64,000 nucleotides of DNA, from contig JAYKYS010000016.1 in the NCBI GenBank assembly GCA_036924285.1, forward strand, positions 7,378,001 through 7,442,000, written 5' to 3'. Each line of letters starts with the position of its first letter. The stretch's first letter is position 1. This DNA is from Asterella californica. Its lineage: Eukaryota > Streptophyta > Marchantiopsida > Marchantiales > Aytoniaceae. Both the position numbers and the translations under genes were made by a program. This document shows, in pieces, positions 37,915-50,414 of the stretch. Below the pieces are notes generated by a model. The model did no database searches. It saw only the letters and a list, made by a program, of their open reading frames with translations, and was not told the DNA's origin.

Positions 37915-38260
37915 AATTAGCCCAGCGGATAGTGTTTACTGTCTGATGCACCACGTCAAGGGTTCAAAACCAGCAGATCATCCTCCGCGCGCGGTAGCGC
38001 ATGACAGATCATTTAGTAAAGATTTGGAGTGTTAATTTAACAAATATTTGAGCTAAAAGAAATTCGTATTCTCTAAGAGGACTTAGAGGACTGATTGAAG
38101 AATTAAAATAGAGTTAGAGCACTCCAAGCAGACATCTGATTCGCTGTGAACATAAATAATGTGTTCAGAAAGTACAAAAGCACTGTAATACTTGAACTGA
38201 ACTGGGCTTGGATGATAATGCAAGCATCTTTACATCAGGATGCATAGTGTACGCTCAATC
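37915..38260 (+). repeat. SINE-like repeat, second copy
   Basis: TAGCCCAGCGGATAG at about 37919 resembles an A box, and GGGTTCAAAACC at about 37961 a B box, at tRNA-like spacing. No full cloverleaf forms. The downstream body shares GAACTGAACTGGGCTTGG and GATAATGCAAGCAT with the repeat at 13225-13585. Confidence 0.55.
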
Positions 38261-41200
38261 TCCTAGTATATTAGGTCTGAGCTCAACACCTCCGTTAATC
38301 TTAATAACATGTTCATTTATCACTTCTCCGTCTCTCATCTTATGATAGAAGCTAGATACACGCAAGACTCTTTTGTTCCTCATGTACAACCAACGTGTAC
38401 ATCAAGGAATATATGTCATCAGTGTCACAAATACTTTGCAAGACATTGATAAGTATCTTTTTTGATTATAAAAATTGAAGGCTTGCACTATTCTAGCTGG
38501 TGCTTGAACGCGAATATGGGTATCATTTATACTCCTTTATGCTTGACAGTTGGGATAAGTCACATCGGTGGAAAATCTTATCGATAATCTATCCATGGCA
38601 GAATGTGTAAGTCATGACAAGTATTTTGGACCAAATATGTGCACTATATCATGCACTACATCGTGCATAATCTCTTGAACTATGTTTTGTTCTATGTCAA
38701 ACCTCTCCTCAACATTAAATTAATCAACTATAGTTGCAAATCTATACAACAGTACTGCAACTCGGACCTCTACTCGAGTTGAGCTCCTGAATTGTTTGTA
38801 TATGCAGTCCAAAGTTTAGATACCAAAATGACTTTCTCAAGTCTTGAACCATACATTATCATCCTAAGCATACCAGAGAAATAATCAAACCATATGAGAG
38901 AACTTTGTCTGATCCTCAACTTCGTTGACAATGTGAATTACAATTAAATATAAAGTCAAAACACGTTTCCTCTAGTCCCAGACAGTGCATCGCTCTTGAG
39001 TGATGCATCTGCTTCGTCGTTGTCTATAAACAACATAGTATCTATTAATACTTGCACACACATAGTGCAAGCATCATCCACAAAGAGCAAGAGCAAGTTG
39101 AGCTCTTTAAGACATAACGTGAAAGGATGGAGAAAGTGGCATCACACATTCAGCTGGAAGATGTTAATGTCCATGTTCATAATAGAATCACTTGTATTGC
39201 ACACTCCCTTCTAACTCATTTTCATCCTCACTCGATAGATATGCTAGGAGAATTTTGAAAAAAGTGCAGATCTATAGTAAACACAAAGAAAACAACATTA
39301 ACCAAAATAAATGTTTTACTCGTCTCATATGCGATCCAAGAAACCCAAAAGGAAAAATATGCTTTTATGGAAAGCTATGCTCCAAGCTATTCGCATTACA
39401 CCCATAATCCAAAAGTACCACGTTAACAATCTGCTCATTTCTCACTAATTGATTCGCTCTTGCATGAGGACCCAATCTGATAACAATATGTCTTAGAGCA
39501 CAACCCATATGAGACAACACATTGCACAATTCTTGAGAGCAAATTTTAGCTTCGGACAAGTACCTCTCTTACTTTCCGGAGTCCATTTAAGTTTACTTGA
39601 TTCTACATCTCCTATGTTTTTGTGAAAGAGCTTACATTGTCCACCAAAGCATTATTGATTTGTATGCTCAATTTTTCCTCTTGATACTAGAGTTTGATTT
39701 CACTATTCAATAATCAATCACAATCAGATACTTGCACATGGACCTCCTCTACCCATAGCTAAGCAACAAGAGAGCTCTTGATCGAACTCTCATGTTGCAC
39801 GACTGTACTACTCTCGCTGATACATGATGAGAACAAGGAATGCTGAACCATGTAGAAAGTCTCAAGGATATTGATCCAAGAGTTCAAGAAATCTAATGGT
39901 AATTCCTTGCTCTTCATTTTTTTTGGGATACATGGTCTTGTAAGACGTATTTCCACTCTTAGCATTCTAGACTTTGACTTTTTTGTACCATCTATGACTA
40001 CTTCCTAGTTGATTATCATAGATCAAAGTTCAACATAAACCCTCGTTCTTTCATTTGCTTAGCAATTTTTTGCCAGTTGTGATCTACAGTTATCGAATGT
40101 ACTCTCCCTGTCTGTTTCTCAAACTCCTCTCATTCAACTCTTTCATTCAACACTCAAGGAGAGCTATTACTTGTCACTGATATGATGAAGTTCTTTCTTT
40201 ACTAGTACAATTACATGTTGCATCCACGTCAAGTTTATATAATATGACATAGGTGATAGAGTTTTTCTATAATGACTGTAATAACTCTGACGTCTTTGCA
40301 CAAAGAGAATGACATCGATGGAAAAAGGTTGTTGTAGATAGTCTCTTTAAGAATAATGTCGAAGATCAGTTATGATGTACTAAAAATACTGCATTGGTCG
40401 ATCTCCAAATGTCAGGAAAGTTGCTGATAGAGCAAAGGTTGTAGATGGAGCAGAAATGGAGTACGTTATGAATCTTGCAACTCATTGTTTGGTAGATATC
40501 CTCTCTCACATGTGTCAATAATGCTTTCTAAATCCACCAAATCAGTTTGCATGTCCAAGAGACTCTCTTCTTATCACTATCTTCTCCTCTATGAATATAC
40601 AAAATATATCTCATGGTTTTCTTCCTCCGCTTATATTTCGCATGTTATTTCTAAGTATTATCTCTATTTAATTCTAGTAAAAACTACATAGTTATTGTGC
40701 AAACGTTCTTCTTTAGCGGATTCTTTACAAATAATCTCTTAATATTCCTTCCTTGACTTTTAGTCTCATGACAAATTCTTTCATTTCTATGCATCTTGTT
40801 CCAAAAGTCCATCTTATATACATATCGCGTTTATTTATTCATGCACATCCAATCTTTTCCTTGAACTTTCTCCGTTTTCTTGTGATGTTCTCTCCCTTCC
40901 CTCTCGTAGAAAGCTTACTGATCAAACATGAGATAACTAATTATCGAATGTTATAGGGATATATTGAGTTGGGTATACTCAGACTTCAGATATATTAAAA
41001 AAACTGAACTAAATGTTAATCCCCCTCTTAACAGGAATATTATTTGAGTTTTTTATTTGAATTCAAATTTCAAAGTCCCTCTTTGGAGATAGAGCTTTCT
41101 CTAGATAACTAAAAAGCTTGACATAATCCTAGATCAGTATCAAATCAGACTGTATATTTGGCTTGTATTTCTACAAAACGGTAACGCATTCTAGTCACAT

Positions 41201-42500
41201 CAGTTTTGGAACTCGAACTCAATGAACATATACAAACTGCTATGATAACCCATAAATGTTTTGATTTTTATTTTTGTGTTCAATTTATGACCAAACCCTT
41301 CTACGACTGGAGGTTTGATCTAATTAAGAAGGTATGAATATGGAAATCTCAAATCTTGAAGGCATGAATGCAGCAAATCCGACCTTAAAAGAGTTGGACA
41401 CAAGCGAGACTTCAGTTCGTGTTTAAACATGTCTCATCTATTATTGGGGACTCCATTTAACGTGTGAGATATTCTATTATATATATGGTAAATGCTTATA
41501 TTCATCTCACACAAATGTTTCAACACACCATCATATTGTATCGAGTTTTTGTGTTGTGAGATATATATGATAAATGCTTATATACATCTCACGCAATGTT
41601 CAATATGTCATATTGTATCGAGTTTATACATTGTCAAACATGTCTAACGTGTCTTTCTTACAACGTAAGAAACACTCATTTACACGTGGAGAATTGCGGA
41701 TAGAAGACAAGGAAAAACAGCAGAAATCAACAACTGATATACTGAGATTAGTATAATGATTTCCTGATATCTTTGATTTCTATAGTGTAACATAGAAATA
41801 GAAATTGTTATGCTATATAATTTATGCATGTGTCATAAGGGAAACAATATAATTATAAATTCACTGAAAATTAAATATTGAATATAAACCAATATATATA
41901 AATGAATAAAATTTTAAAGCAGAGTTATTTTCAAACTCCATTTTAATCAAGACCAACTTTCCACGAGAAACGGTTTGACCATAACTTAAAGTCCCTGCAT
42001 ATTCTAAAAAGATGCATGGACTTTAATGAGTATTCTTTGCATACTCACCTCCTCCATCTTCTTTAATTTATTATTTAACACTTTCGTAAAAAATAGATAA
42101 TAGATTAAAATTTCAGAGAAAATGTGATTTATTTCGTATCAGCCTCTCGGATTTGTATTTCCGAGAGCGCGTTTTTCAACACTCACCTTATGAGTTATGT
42201 AAGAGCTTCTCTTACTTCGAAGACCAGTTATCATTTAACATGTAAAAATAATTTGATTTAACTTGGTATAGAATTTACACTTAACACTTTATTCTTTTTG
42301 ATAACATCAAGGGAGCAAAAGTTTCTCGAAGTTTATCTTGCTTGTATATTAATTATATATATACATATTATGATTCATTTCCATCTGCAATACTACCATA
42401 TATATAACTTCAAATCCATTTCCGTATGAGCAGGTGAAATGAGTTCGATTTTGATCGAAGACAAAGCAAGAACCACATAAAGTGTTATTTTGACAATATT
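38261..42500. other. Long AT-rich gene desert
   Basis: Only short frames without domains. The TTTATTATTTAACACTTTCG stretch near 42070 resembles the hairpin family at 3490-3600. The minus strand at 38300-40000 has the look of old, stop-ridden transposon sequence, but I could not name it. Confidence 0.45.
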
Positions 42501-43598
42501 ATAATCGGTTATGTTTTACTGTATAATTATTGAACTCGTACTCGACGTTCGCGAGCGCGGGTAAAGTTGCTGAATACAGCCGATAGGTCCCTCCTTTTGT
42601 ACATGCGTCGGCGCAGTTGAACGAAGGCTTTCCGCGCACACATCATGCGTCGTCGCAGGTTTGAAAGCGGGTCGCTCGGCTACTCTTGTCCGATAGAAGA
42701 AGAGTGGGAAAGAGAAGGGAGCGGAGAGACGACGAGAAGGAGGGAAGTACAAGAGAGAGAGAGCGAGAGCGAGAGTAGTCGTCGACAGGAGGGGAATTGG
42801 AAGGCGCCTTTCCTGCGAAGAAGAGAAGCGAGGGGCAGGAGCATTGCATTTGCCATAGTGGAGGGATTGATGGCGTGACTGATGCACCTGCGCTTGGCTC
42901 CCTTCGTTAGGAAGCACTGAATTCCACTTACGGTGTATGCATGACTAGATAGGGAGATTATTAGACGCGACGCTGTGTGATCTGGCGAGATTACACTGTT
43001 GAAATAAAGAAAGGAGTGCGAGGCAGAGGTTCGGGTGGGCGGAGCTCCTGACACGAGGAAGGAGGAAGAGGATGAGTAGTCTCGACGCAGGGTGAACTCA
43101 TAATGTGCCGATCACCAAGAACATAATCTCGTTACCAGGCGAGCGAACACGGAACCCAGTAAGGTCTCGAAGTTTTAACGGTGTGTTTCTGTGGTGTATG
43201 CTTTTAGATTCCCTAGTTAGCCTCGCAAGATTTGTCGTGTGAAATGTATCCCGTTTAGAGCACGGTGGAGTAGTTTGCGCAACGAATTGTACCATATTAC
43301 GTTTGAATCGAGTGACAGCACATGGAAGACGCGTGAGGATAATGCCGTAGATTAGGGCGTTCATAATCGAAAGTCCAGGTCAAGATGAAGGAAGCAGTGT
43401 GGTTCTCTCATTACTCCTGGTGTTTCGAATAAGGTCAATCTGGTACTTCTGTGTTTAGTTTCTCTGCCGGGCGGGAGTCCCCTGTATTCTCTTACGGTCA
43501 AAGGACGGGGTTTCGTGATACCGCCGGAATGTGGCGAGGTTGCAGGTTAAAGCAGAAGAATGTGAAAGAAAAGAACCTCGTTAGGGCGTAGAGCGGAG
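42501..43598 (+). promoter_or_regulatory. MTB upstream region with GA-rich leader
   Basis: Base composition changes sharply here to GC- and GA-rich sequence. At 42695-42780 a purine run (GAAGAGTGGGAAAGAGAAGG and GAGAGAGAGCGAGAGCGAG) looks like a GAGA-type promoter or 5' UTR tract. No TATA box is obvious. Whether the 5' UTR is spliced cannot be told. Confidence 0.45.
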
Positions 43599-46500
43599 AT
43601 GGATTCTCCGGATGTTGGAAGCAGGGAAGATATGATCGAGCCAGGAAAGCGACGAAAGATCCTGGACGTGTCTGATTTTTCTAAGGACAAGGATAGATCG
43701 ACGGAGTATGTGGGTGACTGGGTAGACACAGCCGATCGAAAACACCGTGGAAGCAAGTCACGGAAGAACGGCAAGGGTGACAAGGAGGCTCGGACTATCA
43801 AAAGTAAAGGGTACGGCGGAGGCGATGACAGAGTGGTTGATGGGAATGGCGATTATTCTGATGACGAGAGGGCCGGTACAGGGCACAAAAAGAGAGGAGA
43901 GAAGGTAGATACATCTTGGGACATTCCAGATGAAGGGCGGTCGAAGAGAAAGTCAAACAGGGATAAAAGGGCGACGAAGTTGGAGAAAATGTCCATCGGA
44001 GATGGTGGTGGGAGAGACGATTCCGGGGAGAAAGAGGAACGAGGTTCGGGTCAGGTCAAGGAAGGAAGGGATGAAAGCGAGCGAAGTGACAGGGAAATTG
44101 TGCATAAGGAGGTTCTGGGCACCCGATCTAGTGCCAGCAATAAGAAAAGGGCTGGTGCAACAAAGTCGGGAAAAGTTGGAGATGGAATTGATCATGAGGA
44201 AGAGGAGCGGAAAGGAGGACGCGATTTTGTTGAGTCGGAGGAGGAGAGAGGGAGAAGATACGAGAGGGATGACGAGGAAAGAACAGATCGAGCAGTGAAG
44301 GGTACGGTGGGTGGGACCGGCAGAAGCAGGAGCACAAGCAGAGGAGAGCGCAGTTATGAAGTAGAAAAGGAGTTATCAGGAGAAAGAATACCAGCTTGGG
44401 AGGACTCTGAAGAAGCTCGACAGGCGGAGAAGCGAAGAAATGGTAGAGAGAAACTCCGCGGGGCTAAAGGTGATAGGGAAGAGCCATCGGACAAGTTTGA
44501 TGTTGAGGATGATGATAGAGTCGAGGTTGAATGGGACGAGGAGGAAAGACGACGGAAGGTTGAAGAACGAGGAGGCAAGCGAGGAGGGAGAGACAGAGGA
44601 CGTGGAGAAAGGAGCGAGCCGTTCAAGGACGAAGGGCCGGAGCCGCTGAGGGAAAAGGAACGAAACAAAGGTGGCGAAAGGATTGACAGCAAGTGGGACG
44701 ATTCTGAGGAAGGCAAAGCTGGTGGTAGAAGTAAAAGATCCAGAGACGACGATCGGCGAGACAGGTCTCGAGGCAAAGACCGTGGAGATGGTGTCCAGGA
44801 TGATTATGAAGATGGAGCAAAAGCTTCGGTTTGGGTAAGAGATGAAAGTAGAGGGGACCGACAGCAGCTGAGGGATCGGCCGGAGAAAATTAGAGGCCGG
44901 GACATGGAGTTATCGGGAGACAGAATAGCAGCAGCTTGGGAGGATTCTGAGGAAGTTCGGCCTGCGGAAAAGAGAAAAAATAGTAGAGAGAAGCTCCGTG
45001 GGGCTAAAGGTGATAAGGAAGGAGCATCGGACAAGTTTGAAGGTGAGGATGATGATAGAGTTGACGTTGAGTGGGACGAGGACAGACGACGGAAGGTGGA
45101 GGAACGAGGAGGCAAGCGAGTAGGGAGAGACAGAGGTCGTGGAGAAAGGAGCGAGCCGTTCAAGGACGAAGGGCCGGAGCCGCTGAAGGAAAAGGAACGA
45201 AACAAGGTTGGCGAAAAGATTGACAGCAAGTGGGACAATTCTGAGGAAGGCAAAGCTGGTGCGCGAAGTAAAAGATCTAGAGACGACGATCGGAGGGACA
45301 GGTCTCGAGGCAAAGACCGTGTAGATGGTGTTCAGGATGATTATGAAGATGGAGTAAAAGCTTCGGTTTGGGTAAGAGATGAAAGTAGAGGAGACCGACA
45401 GCAGCTGAGGAACGAAAGAGTTGAAGAGTGGGTTGAAGTCGAAAGCGGTACAAGGTCGATTAGCAGGAAAAAACTCGATAAACTCTTGGATGATCGACTG
45501 GACGGAGTTAGAGGCCGGGACAAAGTGGAAGCCGGACGAGAAGAGGCCGAAGATGGGAGGAAGGGAAGAGGAGAGAAAGTGGATGAGGACGCGGGCGATA
45601 AAATTATAGGCGCAGGGAGAGAAATCAGCGATGAGGTAACTGAGGAGCTCGGGAGATACACTGCAAGACCAAGAGGTGAAAGAGAAGTAGAGCGAACTGA
45701 GAAGCAGCGTGACAGGACACTCAGAGATCGAGTTGAAGGAATACGAGATGCAGCCGAAGAAGGGGGTAAACTTCTAGCCCGGAATCGTGGTGATGATGAG
45801 AGAGGGGATAAGCTAAAGGCAAGAGAACGAGCTGACGGAGGGCGAGAAGAGTCAGAAGATGGAGGAAGGTCCGGAGGAAGAAGTAAAAGCTTAAAAAAAT
45901 GGAAGGAGTCTTGGAGTCCCGATATCAGGAAAGGTGGTCGTGGAGATTGGGATGAAGGGGAGAGAGACTGGGTTGATGAAAGGGAAGAACATGAGAGAGA
46001 GAGGCCGAGCGGTAGACGGGAGCGAGAGAAGGATCGAGATAGGTATCTTGAAAGGGAGGGTATCCATGACAAAAGTTACGATGATTCCTGGGACAAAGGC
46101 AGACGGAGAGAATGGGAAGAGTTTGCAGACAGAAGGAAAGACCGGCCTCGCGAAAGATACAAGGACAGAGATGATAAAGGTAGAGAGAGAGAATCAGAGC
46201 AAGACATTGACCGGGAAAGCTGGGAGGTAGACAGGAGAAGAGATAGACTGGAAAGGGAGAGATCTGGCAGAGAGAGGTTCGAAAGAGAAATGAACGATAG
46301 AGAAAGGATGGAGAGAGAGCGTGGAGAGGGACTAACTAGCCCCAACGCTGTTGGGATGTTAGGTGATCTCATAGGCCGCACTGGTTCGGGTGTACCGTTA
46401 CCTCCAAATGTGGAGCCTGGTAGAGGCATACTTGCCAGTGGATCTTTCATGCCTCGAGTAGGAGTGGACAACGGGATGCTTCAGGGAGAGTATATGATGG

Positions 46501-49500
46501 GGAGTGGGGACGGGGACTGGGAAGGTCCGATACCAGATGAAAGAATGCGTATCGGAGAAGGAGGTTACCTTCATGATAGTCGAGATCGATTCACGAATGA
46601 GGATGAACCTCCCCCGGGTTTGGATCAAGGCTTCGGGCCAAGCCCAGGTAGAGGAGGTGGTAATGATGGTGGCATGGGATTCAGTCTTCATCGTGGAAAT
46701 GGCAGGGCGAAAGGTTCTCCCAGTAACCGTGGCCGTGGACAGGTCGTCATGCATGAAGGGAGACCTATCTTTCTGAACAATCAAGGAGGCGGATTAATGA
46801 TCAGGAATATGCAGCAAGGAGTTAAAGTGGGAAGAGGAAGGGGTCCTGGGAAGGGTGGACGAGGTGGTGGTGGAAGAGATAATCAGAGAAGTAATGTGAG
46901 TGTCATCTCGCAGATGGGACCTGGTCCAGGTCCGGGTTTGCCAGGTCCTCATTTCGGTCCTTTGGGACCTCCTGGACCCATGCAAGGGCTCGGTCCAGGG
47001 ATGATGGGTCCTGGGGGTTTCCAACTTTCTCCCTTTCAGGGCCCGATGGGTTGGGGTGGTAATCGAGGAGCAGGAGACATGGGAATGATGAATGGACCCC
47101 CTGGTCCAGGCCCAGGTCCTCCCAGGTTCGGTCCAGGAATGGGTCCAGGTGGTCCACCTGTTCCTGGTCCTAACATGTTCTTCACTCCGCCCGGGCCTGG
47201 TAGGGGAGGCCCTGGTGTTATTGTACCTGGAGGAATGTTCGGTGGAGGCTCACCGTTTGGTGGTCGGCCCATGCCTGGGGATAGAGGTCCGCCTGGAGGT
47301 AGGGGTGCTGCTAGAGGCGGTGGGCCATCTGGAAGAGGTCCCTCTAGAGGCGAGCAAAATGATTATTCACAGCATTTTGTTGACACTGGATTAAGGCCTC
47401 AGAACTTTATACGAGATGTTGAACTTGCCGACAGGTTCGAAGAGTATCCTAAGCTGAAGGAATTGATTTCACGAAAGGACAAACTTATTGCCGATCGGGC
47501 TACTCCACCTATGTACATGCAGTGCGACTTACGCACAACGGAGCTTCGGCCCGAGGTCTTTGGCACAAAGTTTGATGTCATTCTTGTGGACCCGCCGTGG
47601 GAAGAATACGTGCGGCGTGCACCTGGTGTTGGCGATTCGATGGAGTGGTGGTCCTATGAAGATATCCAGAATCTTCGTATCGAGGTCCCTACATTTCCAC
47701 CTCTTGTTCAACTATGAAGGATAAACCTTGCCACGAGAAGTTAGTATGTTTATATCTGTATCTGCTTCATTCTTACATTCCGTCAAATTGGAGAAATACG
47801 CGTTCTAAATAATGATGAAATTAAGTTTCTTCATTCTAGGATTTGCAGTGGCCATATTTTGTGGGAAACATGTCTACACACACACCGAGTAGGTCAATCG
47901 CTAGGATCAGTATATTCTTTGTACAGTCCAGTCAATAAGACACTTTCATGCGGTTGTCAATTATCCCTGACCTTGCTGCTTCCTGGTTGGAAGCGCTGGA
48001 GGATGACTTCTTCTTGCTTTCAAACTATTGGGATTCAGTTCACTCGGTCAGTCTGCGTAGAGGCTTAGGTAGAAGCGCGTATTAGTTGAGGTCAACGACT
48101 AATCCGTTCATCAAGCTGAAAATTTGATGGTTTCTCTTGCACCCGTTGACCTGGTGGTTCTACTGCGGAATTTAGTTAACCAAGCCTTGTTTTGTATCAC
48201 TACATCTATCACCACACTATCACCACACTGGTTGCAACTTATGCTGGAATCATTGTCTACATCGGTTTGTCTTCTGTTTGTGGGTGTGGGAGGTTCTGTG
48301 TTTCGGAATCAGCGGAAATGATTGGTTAATATTTTTTATCTCGCGATATGCTGCAGGCAATATCAGACACGCCAGCCTTTATTTTTCTCTGGGTAGGTGA
48401 TGCCGAAGGTCTTGACCAGGGTCGCCTCTGTTTAAAGAAGGTAATTCTTTGCCTTTATTGGACTCTCCTTGCAGTCGGAGTTTGTCCTTTCTTGAGTGAG
48501 TGATGCGTAAAGAGTTAGTATTTGAGGATTATTGGAAAATGTTTCTGCGGACTCTGTCGTGCCTCTGTTATGATTCCTCATGTTTTGTAAGTAGAGTGTT
48601 GTTTTATACCTTCTCTGGGTGGTGATTCTTATCTTTAGACTTCTTTGGTCCATCGTACTGAAGGCACTTTTTGTTGACAGTGGGGATTCAGGAGATGCGA
48701 AGACATATGCTGGGTGAAGACTAACCGAGAAAATCCAACACCTGCGCTGCGGCATGATGCAAATACTCTCCTCCAGCATTCAAAAGTACAGATTAGGACC
48801 ATAACCGTCCAGCACTGTTTGAAGTTTCGCCTAGATAGATCTTTGGTTCAAATAGCTTAGTTTATCCTGGTGGGATGCAAGTCACTTGTCAGAGGGTAGC
48901 AGCCTAACTGAATGACATTTCGGTCTTCGGTAGGAACATTGCTTGATGGGTATCAAGGGAACTGTTCGGAGGAGCACTGATGGCCATATTATCCATGCAA
49001 ACGTTGACACGGACATTATTATCTCGGAAGAACCACCTTACGGTGAGCAGTCACGTTACAAAGGTGTTTCCTAAAGTAGAGCTGGAATATCATTGCCCGT
49101 AATCACAGTTTGTTTTCCAGTCCAGTTGTGTGGCGTGATCTGGATATACCTCTTTTTGTCATGACTTGCACTGCAGTAGTTACCATTATACTCTGTTTCC
49201 AGGACGGGTTTTACTTGTTGACTTATTGTTTCCACGCTAGGGAATTATACGTCTCTGCATGATTTATGATGGACAAAGCTCGTCCTTGATTTCATCCTTG
49301 ATTTGCGACAAACGCGAAAAGCTGTGGTAGCTGACATCCCGAGGTTCAATGTGTTGTGCTAATAGGCTCCACCATGAAGCCAGAAGAGTTGTATCACATC
49401 ATTGAGCATTTTGCTCAAGGTCAGCGTCGTCTTGAGCTTTTTGGAGAAGACCATAACATAAGGGCAGGCTGGGTTACAGTGGGCAAAGGACTGTCTTCTT

Positions 49501-50414
49501 CGAATTTCAGTCCACAGGTACGTTACCGGTTGTTCATGTCTTTCAGGTCGGTGCATCCCTGTATGCGTGTACTACGGTAACTCGTCTTTCTTTGGGAACG
49601 GCTGTGGTATCGTTTACTGTGATTCTGGGTCCGAAGTTGTGGAACCGCGTTGTGCATACGGTTTGCTAATATGAAGGTCAAAGCTTTGTCAGCGACTTTT
49701 TCTCCATTGCGGATCAAGTAACTTGATGATAGCTAGCAACCTGCCGCTTAAACTTGGGGTCACAGTTCGTCGAGTTTTCAAGTAACGCACGATGTTGCTT
49801 TTGTGGAGGGTGGTTTGGGTCCTTTCTGCCCACATGCCCTTTATGACAGCTGACATCCTTGGTTGGTTCTTCGTTTCCAGATGTATGCTAAACATTTTGT
49901 CGATGCTGAGGGGAAGGTTTGGCAGGGAGGTCGGGGTAATCCTCCAGTTGATGCTCCCCATCTAGTGGGCACCACTCCCGAGATTGAAGCTCTTCGTCCG
50001 AAGTCTCCACCACCCAGAGCTCAGCAGCAGCCACCGTCTCAGGTGGCGAACTCTAACCCACCAGCCGCTGGTGGGAATTCGAATAGCAAGAAACCTCTTA
50101 CCACTAGTCAAGGTGGTTCGCAAAATGGACCACCTGTTTCCATCGGCATGGCTGTACAGGGGCACGGGCTCCATTCCCAGGCATCTTCTGTTGGAGGCTC
50201 TAGCAGAGGTGGAGGTGGAGTTGGTCACGTTCAACCACCAAAACCGCGGCAAAATATTGCTGCACCGGGGTCGAAGCCATATTTGATTGCTGCGAATAGC
50301 GGCATTGAAAATGTTGCGGCGACCGGTGAGCCTTGCTCTGGGCCAGAGTTGGTAGAAATGTCAGGCGAGAGGGAAGGTGGAATAGCAGATCAATCAAAAA
50401 CACTTTCATCTTGA
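43599..50414 (+). CDS. MTB: m6A mRNA methyltransferase subunit MTB (METTL14 homologue)
   Basis: Six exons with consistent phases: 43599-47684, 48357-48440, 48681-48785, 48934-49042, 49366-49517, 49881-50414; 1689 residues. Residues 1-900 or so are extremely charged and disordered (RD, RE, DD and KR runs). Residues 1000-1250 are RGG- and proline/glycine-rich. The MT-A70 domain starts near [17 protein letters not shown]. It contains [15 protein letters not shown] (DPPW at 1331-1334), [16 protein letters not shown] in exon 2, [15 protein letters not shown] in exon 3, [13 protein letters not shown] in exon 4 and [14 protein letters not shown] in exon 5. MTB pairs with MTA in the nucleus to methylate adenosines in mRNA; METTL14-type subunits mainly support RNA binding. 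Plant MTB keeps DPPW where human METTL14 has EPPL, as here. The protein is much longer than Arabidopsis MTB (963 residues), mostly from the N-terminal region, which contains a 179-residue internal duplication. Confidence 0.96.
44370..45420 (+). repeat. 537-bp in-frame tandem duplication within MTB exon 1
   Basis: Unit 1 starts at 44370 ([17 protein letters not shown]) and unit 2 at 44907 ([18 protein letters not shown]), an offset of 179 codons. Both continue through EERGGKR(G/V)[28 protein letters not shown] and [21 protein letters not shown] identity is high by eye, with whole lines differing at only a few bases, and the frame is kept. Confidence 0.92.

Noticed and set aside
43930..46471. 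Many long frames on both strands inside the MTB first exon
   Set aside because: Shadows of purine-rich MTB coding DNA; low-complexity S/L/P-rich translations without domains.
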